Of a stretch of DNA of 64,000 nucleotides, positions 23,931 to 37,900 are shown piece after piece. The position numbers and the translations under genes are program-made. The notes under the pieces were generated by a model that was given only the letters and a program-made list of their open reading frames with translations, was not told the origin of the DNA and ran no database searches. Every line of letters begins with the position of its first letter. The first letter of the stretch is position 1. The stretch is from Mya arenaria (Eukaryota; Mollusca; Bivalvia; Myida; Myidae): assembly GCF_026914265.1 (NCBI RefSeq), contig NC_069127.1:22127045-22191044 (forward strand). Reading direction: 5' to 3'.

Positions 23931-26900
23931 CTAGGACGCTCCATATTGAACTAATAAATACATTTGCAAGGTTTAAACTAAACATCGTCAAAATGTAGGC
24001 AATATATATGACCTTAATAATCAATGCCCGAAAATTATCAAAATTGTAGTCCTTTAATAATTATATTTAATAATTTGAGCTAGTTAATATTTATTATTTA
24101 AGTTCGTACAAATATTTGATAGAAAGTTATAAATTTTACCCGAGTGACTATTAACTTCTAACAAACCTAGCACATGATAAACTCCTTTTTAAATATGTAA
24201 ATAACCATAATATCTATGGGTTGTATATATATATATATATATATATTTATCAACATTCAGCTGTTCAAGTTTGCATATACACGTACTTAAAATTGACCCA
24301 GTTAAGTTCACCTATATCACGTAGGCAAATCGTACACACTAGATCAGAAGTAAAACTAACTGAGGTTATTTCCCTTGATATAATAAATAACACATTTACG
24401 TACAGTCATGCACCAGTGGTAGCATGAACCACAAGGGGGACAACTCAAATTGACACTAGTTTCACTGTCCAAAAACTGGTAAAAAAAATTGAGGGATTTT
24501 AGGGGTTCAATTTACGCCATTTTAAGGTATTTAAACATTAGTTTGAAGCAAATCAAGTGACTGATTGTTAAAGTTGATACTTTGATCTTGTGGTGCACGC
24601 TATTCTCCAACAAAAAATTGCAAGAATTACTGGAAAAATTTGAAAATTTTAGATTTTGTTAAAAACAGATTGAAAGATTCTGCACCAATGCAAAAATGTA
24701 ATAGAAGTATAGTTCCATACCCATTCTTTCAAGAAATGCAATTAAAATAATAAAAGGTCGTAAAATATTAAAAATTGACCATTATATAAACCTGTTCGGA
24801 TAAATTGGGATAGAAGAAACTGTTGGCTTACACGTGTCTCCGCAGTGCCGAGTGAATGCGATGGTTTTGTTTTCGCGCCGAGAATAGCGGGAAATGAGCT
24901 GTGGCTTTGTGCCGGGAAATATCCGTTCTTTTAACGGGATTTGTCCGCGTTTGAGCCAAGATTTTCTCAGGTTTAACGAGATCTCGCAATATATTTAAAA
25001 CAAAAAACCACAAAACGTATGCTTTAAATATGTACTTTACATAAGGCCTTACCTAGGATCTCCCCGTTGTGCGGAAGCGGTGATTTTACCTGCAGTTTGT
25101 CACCGCGGTGATTTTACCTGGGATTGGTTGGATCGTAAGTCAACGTCCCCGCTATTCCCCTGACCGGGGAGGGGGCGTGGTTACAATCAACTGGTGCATC
25201 AGGGGCTCAAACATAAATTATACTTTTGGAATTCTAAATAGTTTTTTTCTTTCATGTAAGTGTTCTCATAATGAGATTAAATTGAGAATATTTTTTTTCA
25301 ATTTTTGAGTTGACGTGACAATAAGACTAAATTTAAAATAAGTGTTCTTCTCACTTCAACGTTGGAAAAAACCATTAAACCAATATGTTACTTTCAGGTA
25401 CATGTAATCTTCAATTTAAAAATGTTAGAATGTTAAAGCTGCACTCTCACAGAGATAGCGCAAACATAAGTTTGGCCGAGACAAAGAGAGTAATTCAAAA
25501 GGTCACGCAAAGGTGAACTGTGTCAACTGTAATTTCCCTTTGAGCATAGCAAATTACAAGCTTTGGTCCGGTTTGCTTGTCTATTTTTATATTTTTGTTG
25601 AGTCAGTAAAGTCGTGAACGAAACTATTAAGGTCTTGTTGGTTTTGAATATTAAAGTCAAAATAATTAGGAAGAGGAATGCTCAATACATTCAGAAGAGT
25701 TTGTGATTGAAGTCTTTCATAAGGATTGCATTAGTGATGTTCGATTTGTAGACCGTTTCATCATTGTTGTGAGACGAGAGGTCCTAAGATACAGTTGTTG
25801 GGCTTGCAAAGTCTGCTTTAGATTCTTGTCGGAGTGATTTGCGAATTTTGTTATGAAACCATTGATGTCCTGAATGCAAATCATGAAGGTCATTGAAGGT
25901 ATAAATATTTAACAACAATACAGACTCAGTTTTTACGTGCATTTATCAGCTTTGATAATGATAAGTGTGTCAAATCACTGGTCGGAATCAAATTATGAAA
26001 CAGCCGTTGGGGTTGCCGAAGTCATCTTGCTAATTTTAATGATTTTCAGACAGTCGTATCGAATATTGTAAGATGCAACACATAGGACATGGTAACAAGT
26101 TGAATGCTCCGAAATTGATTCCACAGCACAACATTCTACAAGTTTCTACAATAATACCTGATGAAGAATCTTAGAAGAAGTAAAAAAGAGACTCCGACGT
26201 TTCGGCAGAATGAGTAGCTTCAAAGATCGCTTGTGACAACTTTTTGTTTTTTTTAAATTTTAGTTGTTGATAAACGGACTCAATTTTTGCAGAGATGATG
26301 GTGTACTCATATCAAGTGAACTACCCTGTGATGACTTAATCTACTATACCTGTATCAAACACCAATGATGATGAATCGTGAATTCATTAAATAATAATTA
26401 GGATCGTATTATATGTTTCTTTTACCGTAAATGCTCATTGCTTGCACATCAACTTTATGAGGCGATCATCAAGGAAAGAAGAGGCGCCATAAAAGGAGGA
26501 TGACAGAGTTCGTATAGAACCGGTTTTTCATTAACGTCACCAGAAAGAAGTGACACATTTATCATCAACGAAGGTATTCAATTACTTTGAAAGTATCTGA
26601 TTAGAGAATAACGAATCGATCCTCATTTGATATGAACCTATTTCCATCGACATTTGAATTCATGTTTTACCAGGATCAAACAGCTTAAGAAACGAAATAA
26701 ATCAATACAACTCAATCAATATCGGAAAGGTTATGTAGAATGTCCAGGACAAACAAAGTGTGACGGATACGCATACACACACACGCAGGCTCGCACACCC
26801 GAACATACACAGGCATAACATTTCCACATCCCATTCGATTTACCGTTGATGCAAAATGAACAACGGTCAATATTTATGTGAACAGAGTAAAATCTTCTTT

Positions 26901-28561
26901 TCAATACACACCTCCTCGCTAAGATACATATGTGCATGTCATAAGAAGTCAGTGATAGCGACTTTTTCGATTATACTTCCAACAATTCATTAACTATAAA
27001 ACTAAAGGGCAATAGTTGTTGAAATACGGTAAACCAGAGTTTTGCTTCTGGTATACAACACTCCTCCTAAATAAATTGTATATGTTTATGTGTATGAGCT
27101 TTGAAGCCAATACCTTTGAAGTACTAAAGATGTATTCCAAATAAAATTTAAACAAACTAAATATCAAGAGTTATAAATATCAATGATAAATTTATGGTTT
27201 CTGTCCACTCCACTTATCCTTTATCTGATCAATATATGTGTGAAGTTTGAAACCAATTCCTCAAATACTTTTGGAGTTATGCGCCGGCCAATTTCGTTAT
27301 TTAAGATGGAACAAAAGGCAGTATATTTATAATTAGAGAAGGAATATGTACATGCTTAACGTTCTCCTCGGCCATGTTCAAACAGACATCGGTACCAATA
27401 CGGATCTTAAAAAAATTATGGTGGCACCAATATTGAATACGTGTGTCATGTGTGTTTAACCGTCAAGGGACATAAAAAAATTGAACACATGTCGAGGAGT
27501 ATCAAGTTATTTATTATTAAATTTAAATTTTATTTTAAGGTTTTAATATGCATAATTAAGATACGAATCAAAATCAGTACATTGTTTACTTTATCGAAGT
27601 GGTCTACTGAGCGTTATAATAATAGAGTTAATCACCGGCGGCCTCATCACACGTTCGTATATCTTTAAGCCTATTTGCAAGGTATAACCCATAACATGCC
27701 GGAGATGGCAGAGTTGTGCATCTATAGCGTTAGCAAGTATTTAATAAACTTGACGTTCCGCAAGTGACTAGAAGCAAAGGGATTTTTGTTTCTTTTCGAT
27801 ATTACTTTGTAAGTCCAATGGATAATTCAACTATTATATGTAATTTATTTACCAAATATAATCCTATCATTGTTCAACTGATTGCTTGAGGTTACACAGG
27901 AAGTTAGGATCATCATGTTAATAATTTAAGTGTGAATGTAAAGGATTTGTTCGTTTGAGCAGGCGGTAGAATCACAAAATCATGCTTTAGAAGCCATTTA
28001 TAAAGTTGTTTATATTTGCGAGACATAATATTATTATAATTTTCTACATTGTATGTTAGCCTTGGAGGTTGGAGATATCGCAACATAAATAAGTTTAATG
28101 TAACCGCACATTGTTTAGTGCAACATAACCTCTGTCATAAATTAGCCTCGTTTTGGATGCGCAGCAGCAGAAGTTTTACAAATTTATTTTATCAACCGCG
28201 AACCACCCCTCCACCCTCCGGAATATTTATCAAGTTCGCTTATTTAATGCATATATTTTATTGTGTGCGATTGCCGTCCAACATTGTGATCGTTTTTATA
28301 ATATTAATATTATGATTTTATACGCGTAGGGCGAGCACAAAAAAACTATACATTGTCGTATAAACCAAGAGTTTATATCCCAAGCCGTATAAATAACCAA
28401 AACATAAACATTTAATAATGTATTTACGGCCTTGTGTCGTTTGTCTCCGGTTTCGTTTTCGATTTATAACAATGCAAGCTGTACTTCCTTGTATATTCAA
28501 TTTTTATACATTACCATGTTAAAACATGAAAAGCGTTATTAAGGAAGTATAATACTGCAAT
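23931..28561. other. Gene-poor stretch upstream of the receptor gene
   Basis: Contains a short TA run (24222-24247), a solitary foldback-MITE end (25433-25460), and a diffuse repeat around 27000-27420 with gtgaagtttgaaaccaatt, repeated twice in variant form. None of the short frames (e.g. 27441-27668, 28049-28315) shows a domain or convincing exon borders. The promoter of the gene starting at 28562 must lie at the right end, but no core element could be assigned with confidence. Confidence 0.4.
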
Positions 28562-28952
28562 ATGTTTGCCCGGCTGGCTTTAATATTTTGGTTTCTTCAT
28601 GTTTCTATTGGATTAAATACCTCATGTTGCGATTCGTATCATCTGAAGAGGCAGAACGGAGAATTGTGGACCTGCGACAATTGTCCTCCGGGATATCATT
28701 TCGTTGATGACTGTGAATTCAATGGTGGAAGCGCTAAATGTTCTCCATGCTCAAATGGTTATTATATGGAAACCAGGAATGTTTTCAGAGCATGTAGAAA
28801 ATGTAAAATAACCTGTCCCTACAGCACGATTATTGATTTTAACTGCACCTCGACATCTGATCTTAAATGTGGTTGTTCATACGACAGATATCTCGACAAG
28901 GATTTGTGCGTTACAAAAACAAAATGTCAGCCGGGCTATGGCGAAAGCGGAA
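28562..28952 (+). CDS. Receptor exon 1: signal peptide and cysteine-rich repeats
   Basis: Starts [18 protein letters not shown], a hydrophobic signal peptide. The mature part has a TNFR-like cysteine pattern: [32 protein letters not shown], then [12 protein letters not shown] and [10 protein letters not shown]. The CPPGY-x-x-x-x-x-C and C-x-x-C-x-x-x-C spacings are those of TNFR cysteine-rich domains. The donor is GGAA/gtatgt, leaving one base (phase 1). The open frame runs 20 codons into the intron, so the exon end was set by the donor and by the phase match with the next exon. Confidence 0.8.
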
Positions 28953-31900
28953 GTATGTATATTCGTAGAATTCCTACATTTGTACGACGAAAGGGAATAT
29001 TGTTAAACATTTAAAATTTTCTTTTCACTTTGCACAATAAACGACGTTCTAAAAATGTATATTTATATCAATGTTTCTTCAAGAATTAAAAACAAAGATG
29101 TAATGTAAAAATACAGTGCATGGCCCGAACTAGCACTTTACAGTACCATCCATTCAACATATGAACAATTATCTGGGAAGAAGAAAAACAGGTATTTTAA
29201 GATTATAATTATGAATGAAATTACTGTTCATTGATGTTTTCTTGTTGAAAGGTTGATATGTACTTCCGTGTTTTAGCTACTGCTGAAGGAGATACGAAAT
29301 GTGTCAGATGCCCGGAAGGGACAATATCACCTAATAATTCCTCTGAGGAAAAATGCATGCCTGGTAAGTTATTAAGTACCCTGTGTGAGTAGGTGATGTT
29401 TTTCAATGCCTGACATAAGGTAAACTAGAGCTTCGTCGGCAAATATTTGCGAGGCCGCCAATGATGAAAAACACAATGAAACAGTTATGGTTACAGTTTT
29501 TCAATTAGATATCAGAATAGTCAAACAATCTGACCAGTTTCCGATTGTGGTATTATTTTTGTGCCAAGTTGAAGTAATTGTACACAAAAGAGTACACAAA
29601 GAACAGTGGATGGTTTCACAAACATGAAAAAGTATATTCCATAAGTGCATAATGCGCTTAAGCGCTTGAGAAAGCAAGATCTATTTGTAGACTGTACGCG
29701 ATGGACATATCACGTGAGACATTGCTGAATATCTAAGTATCACTATAAGTAATTACAACGAAGAAAAGGTCACGTGAGATATAATAATGACGAATAGACA
29801 CGTATCATTGTGAATATATGAGCGAACTAATTCAAAGACACTCGAATGTATGAGCAAGTTCCTGCCCGGAAAAGCCCTATTACAAAGATTTGTTACCAAT
29901 GACTAAATTATCATCATGTGACATGTATAAACCCGGAAAGCCAAACTTCAGGTACATTTGACCAAAGGCCAATGTTTGGACTATTATCCATTCACGTACA
30001 GATATGGGTAATGACGCAATAAGCCATAATAATATGATGCAATAAATCCACAAAACATGGCGGCCAAACATCTGCCCGGACAAGCAAAATATGATACTTT
30101 ACCAGCGAAATGTTGCCCTTGACAAACACACGTGCGTCTCAATCGAAATACAATGTCATCTCATTGTAACATAAGTTCCAACTCTCCGTCGCATGGCCAA
30201 GTTACCGCCAGGATAATGAAAAATAATTCTTTTTGTACTATGAGCATTCAAGTGTGACTATGCATGCATGCACGAAACTCTCCATGTGATTTACATCATG
30301 GACTGTCAAATTCGTCGACGATCACCGTCTCTTGTCGAACGACCTTTTCTAAATTACTTACGATTTGCTGTCGAATGTTAACGTATACAGACAAGGGATG
30401 CATATTGCAAAACAACAGGGATCTTCGATTGTATTTAACAATACTATAAGGTCCCTAACACAAAAACCGTGCAAAGATAACCGAACTTAACTTGGTACAT
30501 ATGCTGCAAGATGCCTTTAGAAGCTTTGCAGAGAGAAATTCATAACCCTGGCTTTAACAGCTCTTTCTTTCATTAAAACAAATTGCTGGATGTGCTGCAA
30601 GAGTGTAGTTATGTGTGTCGATATCAAAAAAAGAATGTGTATGTGATACGTGTATTTCAGACATTGAGAACCAGTTTATTTTTTGTCAGTCAGACGAATA
30701 CGACCTCTATTATAAATAACACACTTTTGATTAAATAATTCTACAGTTTCCGAAATATATAAAGACGCGTTAAGCTAAATTCATTCCCATCAGCATGAGA
30801 GAGACAGTCAGTATGTAATACTTCCATTGGTATTTTCAGACACGGATGACTGTGCCCTTATGCCTTGTATGAACAACGGCACATGCACGGATTTAGTGAA
30901 CGACTTCAATTGCACTTGTCCTGGAGGCATTTCTGGTCGAAGATGTGAACATTGTAGGCAAAAATATGTGTATCCATATTTTGATTAATGGTCCAGCCAT
31001 GTGCGTTATTATGTTCAGTGTACTTTTAATTTATTGCAAATGAGATGTTTGGGTCACGTTAACAGGTTAATACCCCGAAAAACTATTACTTTCCATGTCT
31101 GTGTAAGTACTATGTGACCTCAACTTTCAGTGATAACGACCTGTACAGTTTTTATGTTGTCTTATGGTAAATTGTATGTAGTTAAGTTTCTTTTGGGCTG
31201 TAGTCCGTTTGCCCTTAACAACTGTATTATTATACAAAATGAATGAATAAGATTTTTCTTAAAGCATGTTTATGACTCTACACATCGGTCATGTTTCAAA
31301 TATTTTTTTTAGTAAAGTACACTTAACAACAAAAACTGGAATATGCAAAGAAACGAAACATTTTAGAACGAAAGTTTTCATGAGCCAAAGGTTAAAGATC
31401 GTTCAACAAGGTTGAAGTCACATGTGATATGGAATGCATTTGGAAATTATTTACCATAGCTTACCTTAGTTTGATATTCATTGTATTTAAAAACTATTTT
31501 TTAACTATGACGCGCATTGTATACTTATATGACATTTAAATAATACTTAGCTACAGGCTGTGATACTGGACCTTGTCAAAATGGAGGACGATGCGTACCG
31601 GAAGGGATTTTACATCTCTGTGATTGCCCAGATGGATTCAAAGGAAAAAACTGCGAAGTAACAATTCCCTCTAGTAAGTGCGCACTATGAAATAATAATA
31701 TAAACGTTTCGCTGGTAGTTGTTTCAAGAAACAGTGAAATGATCAATGTTTAAACAATGTATATAATGCTACCACCTTTGGACATTTTCTGATAATGAAT
31801 ATGTGTGGACATGTGGAGACATCCTGAAATTACGATTATGTATATATTGTTACGGGAATTCAATTGAAAATGTTGATTTTCACATTCAATATCAAATCAA

Positions 31901-34900
31901 TCATATGTTAACTTTTTCGGATGTATATATGATGCCAAATAATAATCCTCTGATACACCTCCCATACAACAATTAACCGTGTACATAATGTAGCATAAGT
32001 GTATCGATAAAACGTATCGATGTCCTTATTCTGTCCTATTTGCGAAACAACAACCCACCAGAACGACACAGATAAAGCGTCAAGTCAACAGGCAAAAACG
32101 ACGATTCTACGCATAAGCGGTGGTCCCATTCAGGATAAGGTCACTTTGTGCAGCGGGAAAAAGTAAAACATTATCATTTTTGGAAGAAAATTCAAAATCT
32201 GACGGTCATTTTAGATGACGCCTGTTTCTGTAGCAGTATTTTTCAATATGAAGAACACATTTACATGACAGTAACGAGACGTGTCGAGCTACACCTATGC
32301 AACGTCCTATTACAATATAGTAATACTTATGTATTGCTCAATGTTGTTGCTATTCATGTCAACCTGAAAGAGTGAACTGTCCCAAAATGTTAACTTACCT
32401 CCTCGATTTTTGGAGATCATATATACAGTAGCGGCGTCGAGTTCGAACAGTTGCGAATTTGAGCGTGTTTCAAATCATCAAATGAAAATGGTTGGTGTCA
32501 AAAAACGAAGTATATAACTTTATAAAGCGCTTCATATCAGGTGTATGAACCTTTTATTAGGGACACGTAGGCGGCACTTCTGGAACCAGATTGTCTGAAT
32601 GTTTTTATCCGAACATATTCGCCATAACTTAGCCGGCACTATCAGGCTTCAGCTTTTCTGGATGGTTTTATCCTGCCCTATTCATCACCATTGGTCCTGC
32701 ATTACTAGTAATACATTACTATTAAGTGACAGACTCTCACATTTTTCAGCTGCTTCCTAAATGTGGAATGTATCGTTTTATGAGTTTGAATGTATAAGCT
32801 CATGATACATTTTACAAATCATTCTGTTTCCAAGAAGCAGCATTAAGTTTGATATGATTAGATGTTGTGTCGGATATAAACAAAACAATTAAGTAACTTT
32901 ATTGCTTGTTATTGTATATAACATTACTTTTGTTAAAAATATTTCCGGTAATCATTTTGAAAATGGACAATCGACGGGTTATTTATTTATTTTTGAAAAG
33001 TAAGCATTGGGGTTATTCGGAAAAGTAAAACGCTGATCGGAAGTGACGTCATCTTTTTATTCACTCGTTTCTACAGCTTTAACACATCTACCATTCGATC
33101 GGGCTCGTCGAGTAGATGTAAATCGCTCTACTTTTAACAGTTTTCGAGCAATGGGCTCTCAAAGCCCGGACGTGAAAGTAGAGTAAGGAAAACGAGTATT
33201 CGCTTATAACTGGACCAAATATAGTCGAAAAAGTGAGATCTTGTTGGTAAACCTGTAGAGTTAATGGAAACTCTTTGTCGTTCTTGTTCATTGTCATTTC
33301 GACTCCATTACCGTGTTCCACTATCTTCGCTTCCAATGCATAACCAGCACGTACAATAACCATATTGACTGATAGGGTTAGAATGAGGAAACATGATTTA
33401 ATTTATGTATCAACATATTAGTCTATTTTAGTGGCATACGTCACTTTCCTTTGTTGGATTCTATTTATAGAAAATAAAAGAACATGTCCAACATGTTTGA
33501 ACCAATACTTAGTTAATGAGGGTTTTGGTATACCCTAAAACACCGATAATAAATTGCATCTCTTCTTCTACTTCATAGTAATTTAATGATAATTTTACTC
33601 AAGCAGGAAAAACATTGTCGTATACTTAACATTTTAATGTCCTTATTCAAAACGACATAGGCGTCTGTATCTTTCGCTAAACGCTTTAAGGCAATGTGAC
33701 CAGGAAATAATAAAACCCTTTTTTCAATGGTATCTTTGTTTTAAAACATGTTCAAACTCGCAACGATACCAGTGCACTGATTTGTTCCCGGCTTTGCGAT
33801 CTTTTTAACTCGACGCCACTGTTTTTCATTTAAGCTCCGATGATCGAGGAGGTAAGTTTAAAAAATTGGTCAGTTCACTCTTTCATGATGACTTGTAAAA
33901 CAACAACATTGCGCAATACAGAACTATTACTTAATTTTAAAAACCCGTTACTTAGAGTGTAGATCAACACGTCTCGCTACTGTTTTACGCAAGTGTTTGC
34001 CATTTTTGAAGATTTCCGCCACAGAAACGAACGTCATACAAAATTGCGGTGGAGGTTTTGTTTTTAAATTTCCCGCCAAAATAGACAATATTGTTGTTTT
34101 TTTCCAGCCACATAAAATAGCGTCATCCAAAATGGTGCTGCGGTTGCGCAGAATGTGGCCTAAAGTAGTGTTTTTACTACAACCTCTATGGCATAGCGTT
34201 TAAACAAATAATTTACATAACACTGTTGTCAACAAATGACATGACTGGTTTGCCCAACCAGACGCCGAACAGTATTTCTGTAAAGTGTGATTACAGTTCT
34301 CAAGATAAGAAAGTGTTTCTTCATGGAAGTTTCAATATGTAAAATATTGTATCAACCACCAAAGCAACCTCTAAACAACAACAATATGTATTAACTAACA
34401 ATTTAAAAAAAAGTAATTTAAGATTAGTAATGCCAATATTTAAATATTTTGAACAAAGAATAATGTCCAAAGTCCAAGACACATTTAATGATCACTTATA
34501 AGTCCAACAACATTTTCAGAATAATTATGTCATAAGATTGAAGTATAATCCTGGCATGATAATTGATATAAATTCGATCGAAACTTTTTAGAGATTCTTG
34601 CAGTGTTAAATCTGTTATAAAACTATTATTACCGAAATTATCGAAGAAGTTTGCCCTTCTATACCGAACATTACATAACATCCTTCAACATCCTCAAGGA
34701 CTTTTTCTCTAACTCCATAACATTTCATATATAATTTAAAATATAGAACATTATTATCAATTCCTGATATATATATATTCTTAAAATGTCATAGGGGAAA
34801 AACAAAGTGTACTTAAAGGAATCAAGGTCACCTTACAATATCACTATATTTGTAAGCAATACAGTTCTAAATTTTAAAATACAAATACATGTATTGTGAC

Positions 34901-37900
34901 TGTTTCTTGTTAATCATTATGCATGTTTTAATTTTTATTCTTCAGGAAGTAAGCACCTAATCGTGAGCATAGTTCTAGGAATTATCTTATGTGCGAGTGT
35001 GTTGGTTAATGTCGGCATGCTTGGTAAGCCTCTGTACCTTAGATGTAAAGAGTATGGAACTTGCAAGAACATGGCTAGTACCTTAACAAATATATATATA
35101 TATTTTAACATATACTTATAAGAACACTTCATTCATTAGTATTGCAAATAATTTCTTCATTTCCCGCTGCATTTTAAGAAAGATATACAAATAAAATGAA
35201 ACAAGATTGTCGGACTTTCAAAGACACATACAATTTGCAAAAAAAATATATCTCTGTATAGCATGGCGTTTAAGAAGAATATGGATTCCAGGACGTGCAT
35301 CAAAGAAAGAAGGTACGTGCAACAATAGTAAGTGTCATACGAACTCTAAATGAGATTTGCTATTATGATATATATATCATTTTAAAAAGAGCCAGTAATT
35401 GTTATATTTGCCTAAAACAGCAAATATATATCTTATAGAGTGGCACAAAGCAAGAGAAAAAACCATAAACCAGCATTAAATACTTAAAATGTTTTCTGAC
35501 AGTATAGAAAATATTCATATTTGTCCCAATACCGTAACTTACGCAATCCGAAGTCAAAGACAAGATTTGATGGTGCTAGCTTCCATTACGTTTACTTCTA
35601 CAAACAATTTCCTACACGTGCATTCAGTTTATGTAAACAATGCCTTGGTGATTTATTATATTTTATAACATATGGATCTTGCAGACAGGAAAAATAAATC
35701 ATCCCCTGGACAAGATTGCTTTCCAATGGCAGTCACAAAAAGGACGATTAACTTGAAGATAAAGTTTTTTTACGATTGAAAAAAGGCTCATTCATACATT
35801 TAGGTTCCATTATTTTAAAGTAACTCTTTCCTATACGGTTACAAAAGTTAACTCGCATTCATGCAATCTTGTTTCTTGTAAATTATTATACTAGTACAGT
35901 ATAATTGCGATCGCTCGAGGACGCCGGGGTCCGAGCTGAAACCTCGAGAGAAACGATGTTTTGAACGACCCGAGTTTCAATTTTCCATTCCGTTATGAAA
36001 TATCTTTCAGTGTATTTTAAGTTTGAAGTCGTTAAACCGACTGCTTACTACGACACCGATTAAATTTTGCGTTATGGAAATCGCTCATATTTTCAAATGC
36101 TGTCGTATATTAAATGAAAAAATAACAATTATAAATGAATAAATAGTTATGTTTATTTAAACATAAAGCATATTTTCTAAACAAGCAACATTTATATATG
36201 ACAGTACATATTATGGCCTGTCTCGCGAAACTGTTCAAACTCATAATTATCTTCTCAAATGCCCTTATCAACTATAAATGGTCATGCGTAAACTGTGATA
36301 AGCGTTTTTTCACACCTTATGAATTTTCCTTCCAACTGTCATCCAAATTTTTAAAACTTGCGACAATTTTAACACCTAGCAATTGTTTGTTTATTTCGGG
36401 ACACGCGTTAGGGAAAACGTGTGAAATTATGACCTCGAGGGAGCGATAAGGGTTTGAGCATGAATTGTGTATTTTGAACCGGATATTGTGCTCGACTCCT
36501 CGACTTATTTCGGTTTCGATGCAGCGTCAGTATATTTTATATGAAAATAGAAGGAAAAATGTTCGGGACCAAGCTCCGACCTCGAGGGACCACCGGTTCT
36601 CGAACGACCGCCTCTTCAAACGACAGCAGTTTTACTGTATATATATATAAATAATATATGAATCTTGCAGACGTGAGTAGTAAAATAAGTCATGGACAAG
36701 AAAGGCCTTCCAATGCCAGACGCAAGGAAAACGATGACCTTGACGCTAAAGTTACTCATACTGATTGTATCGACAAGTTCGCGTTTGAACGGAAAATTTG
36801 CACCTTGAAACTATTAGTAAAGACACAGTTCAACTTCTTTGCAAGACTTTAAACAATGTTACTTCAAGACGATATATTTTCTAAAACACTACGATTTGCT
36901 CACAAATAAGGGCTTCTGGGAACATCGCCGGTCTAGCAATTCTTTGTAATCTGTTTTTAATGAAACAACAACATTGTCGACCGGTTTGCGGCTAATAAGA
37001 ATATATCAAGGGATACCCTCATTGTATTGCATTAGGAGAACCGTATAGTGCAATGGGGTAAAACAAAGCTGATTTCATGACTATTTAATCTCTGAACACT
37101 TCTGATTCGCCCCGCTTGCCTTCATCTTGTAAAATAAGAGGAATATAGGAATTTTGGAGACATTGCCAATCAATCACGCGGTGGCCTAGATTCTATCCGG
37201 CCCAAATGTCGTTCCACGGTGCCTGACTATAAAGATGGAGATATCCGCTATCGTCTCATTTATACGTTTAGGTTCCATAAATTAAAGTAAACATTTTCCA
37301 AAACGGTTTCATTACTGAAATCGCATTCATACACTCGTGTCTCCTGTACTTGGTATTGTATTATTGTATTTAATCTGCTATTCTTCCTCGTGCATACACT
37401 CTAGGGAATCTAGGCTTCATTATCATTCCAAATATTGAATCTCTGACAGTTGGATCGTGCTTGTTTCTGTAACCAGTAATCTGTGTGCATCTGAAAACCT
37501 AAAAGTATTTTGAATAAGAAACAATTTTAACGTTCTACGGGACCAGCGCTTTGAGAAATCAACCACAGACTTATAAAACAATTTGCACTACCAATCTATC
37601 TTTTATTGATTCTGATCACTGCAACAAAACCATAAATATCATTTAACTGTATTCGTTTGTTTTTAAAAACATGTGTGAATCAATGTACAATTTATTTTCC
37701 TATACAACTGAGCATTAGCAGTCCGAAAATTATTTGATTATAAAAAACGTATTGTGAGTGCATTTTATATCGCATTCGTGAGAGTTGAACTTCTATTAGT
37801 ACTCACTTAGTTTACATTTTTGTACAAGTGTATCGCAGTTATTTCAAGGCAGTTATTTGATGATGTTATGTCGTTATTGATACTATAATAATTTAATATT

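Noticed and set aside
36198..36449. 83-codon plus frame within 35.9-36.6 kb
   Set aside because: Lies inside the pogo-like element between its TIRs and has no transposase motif.
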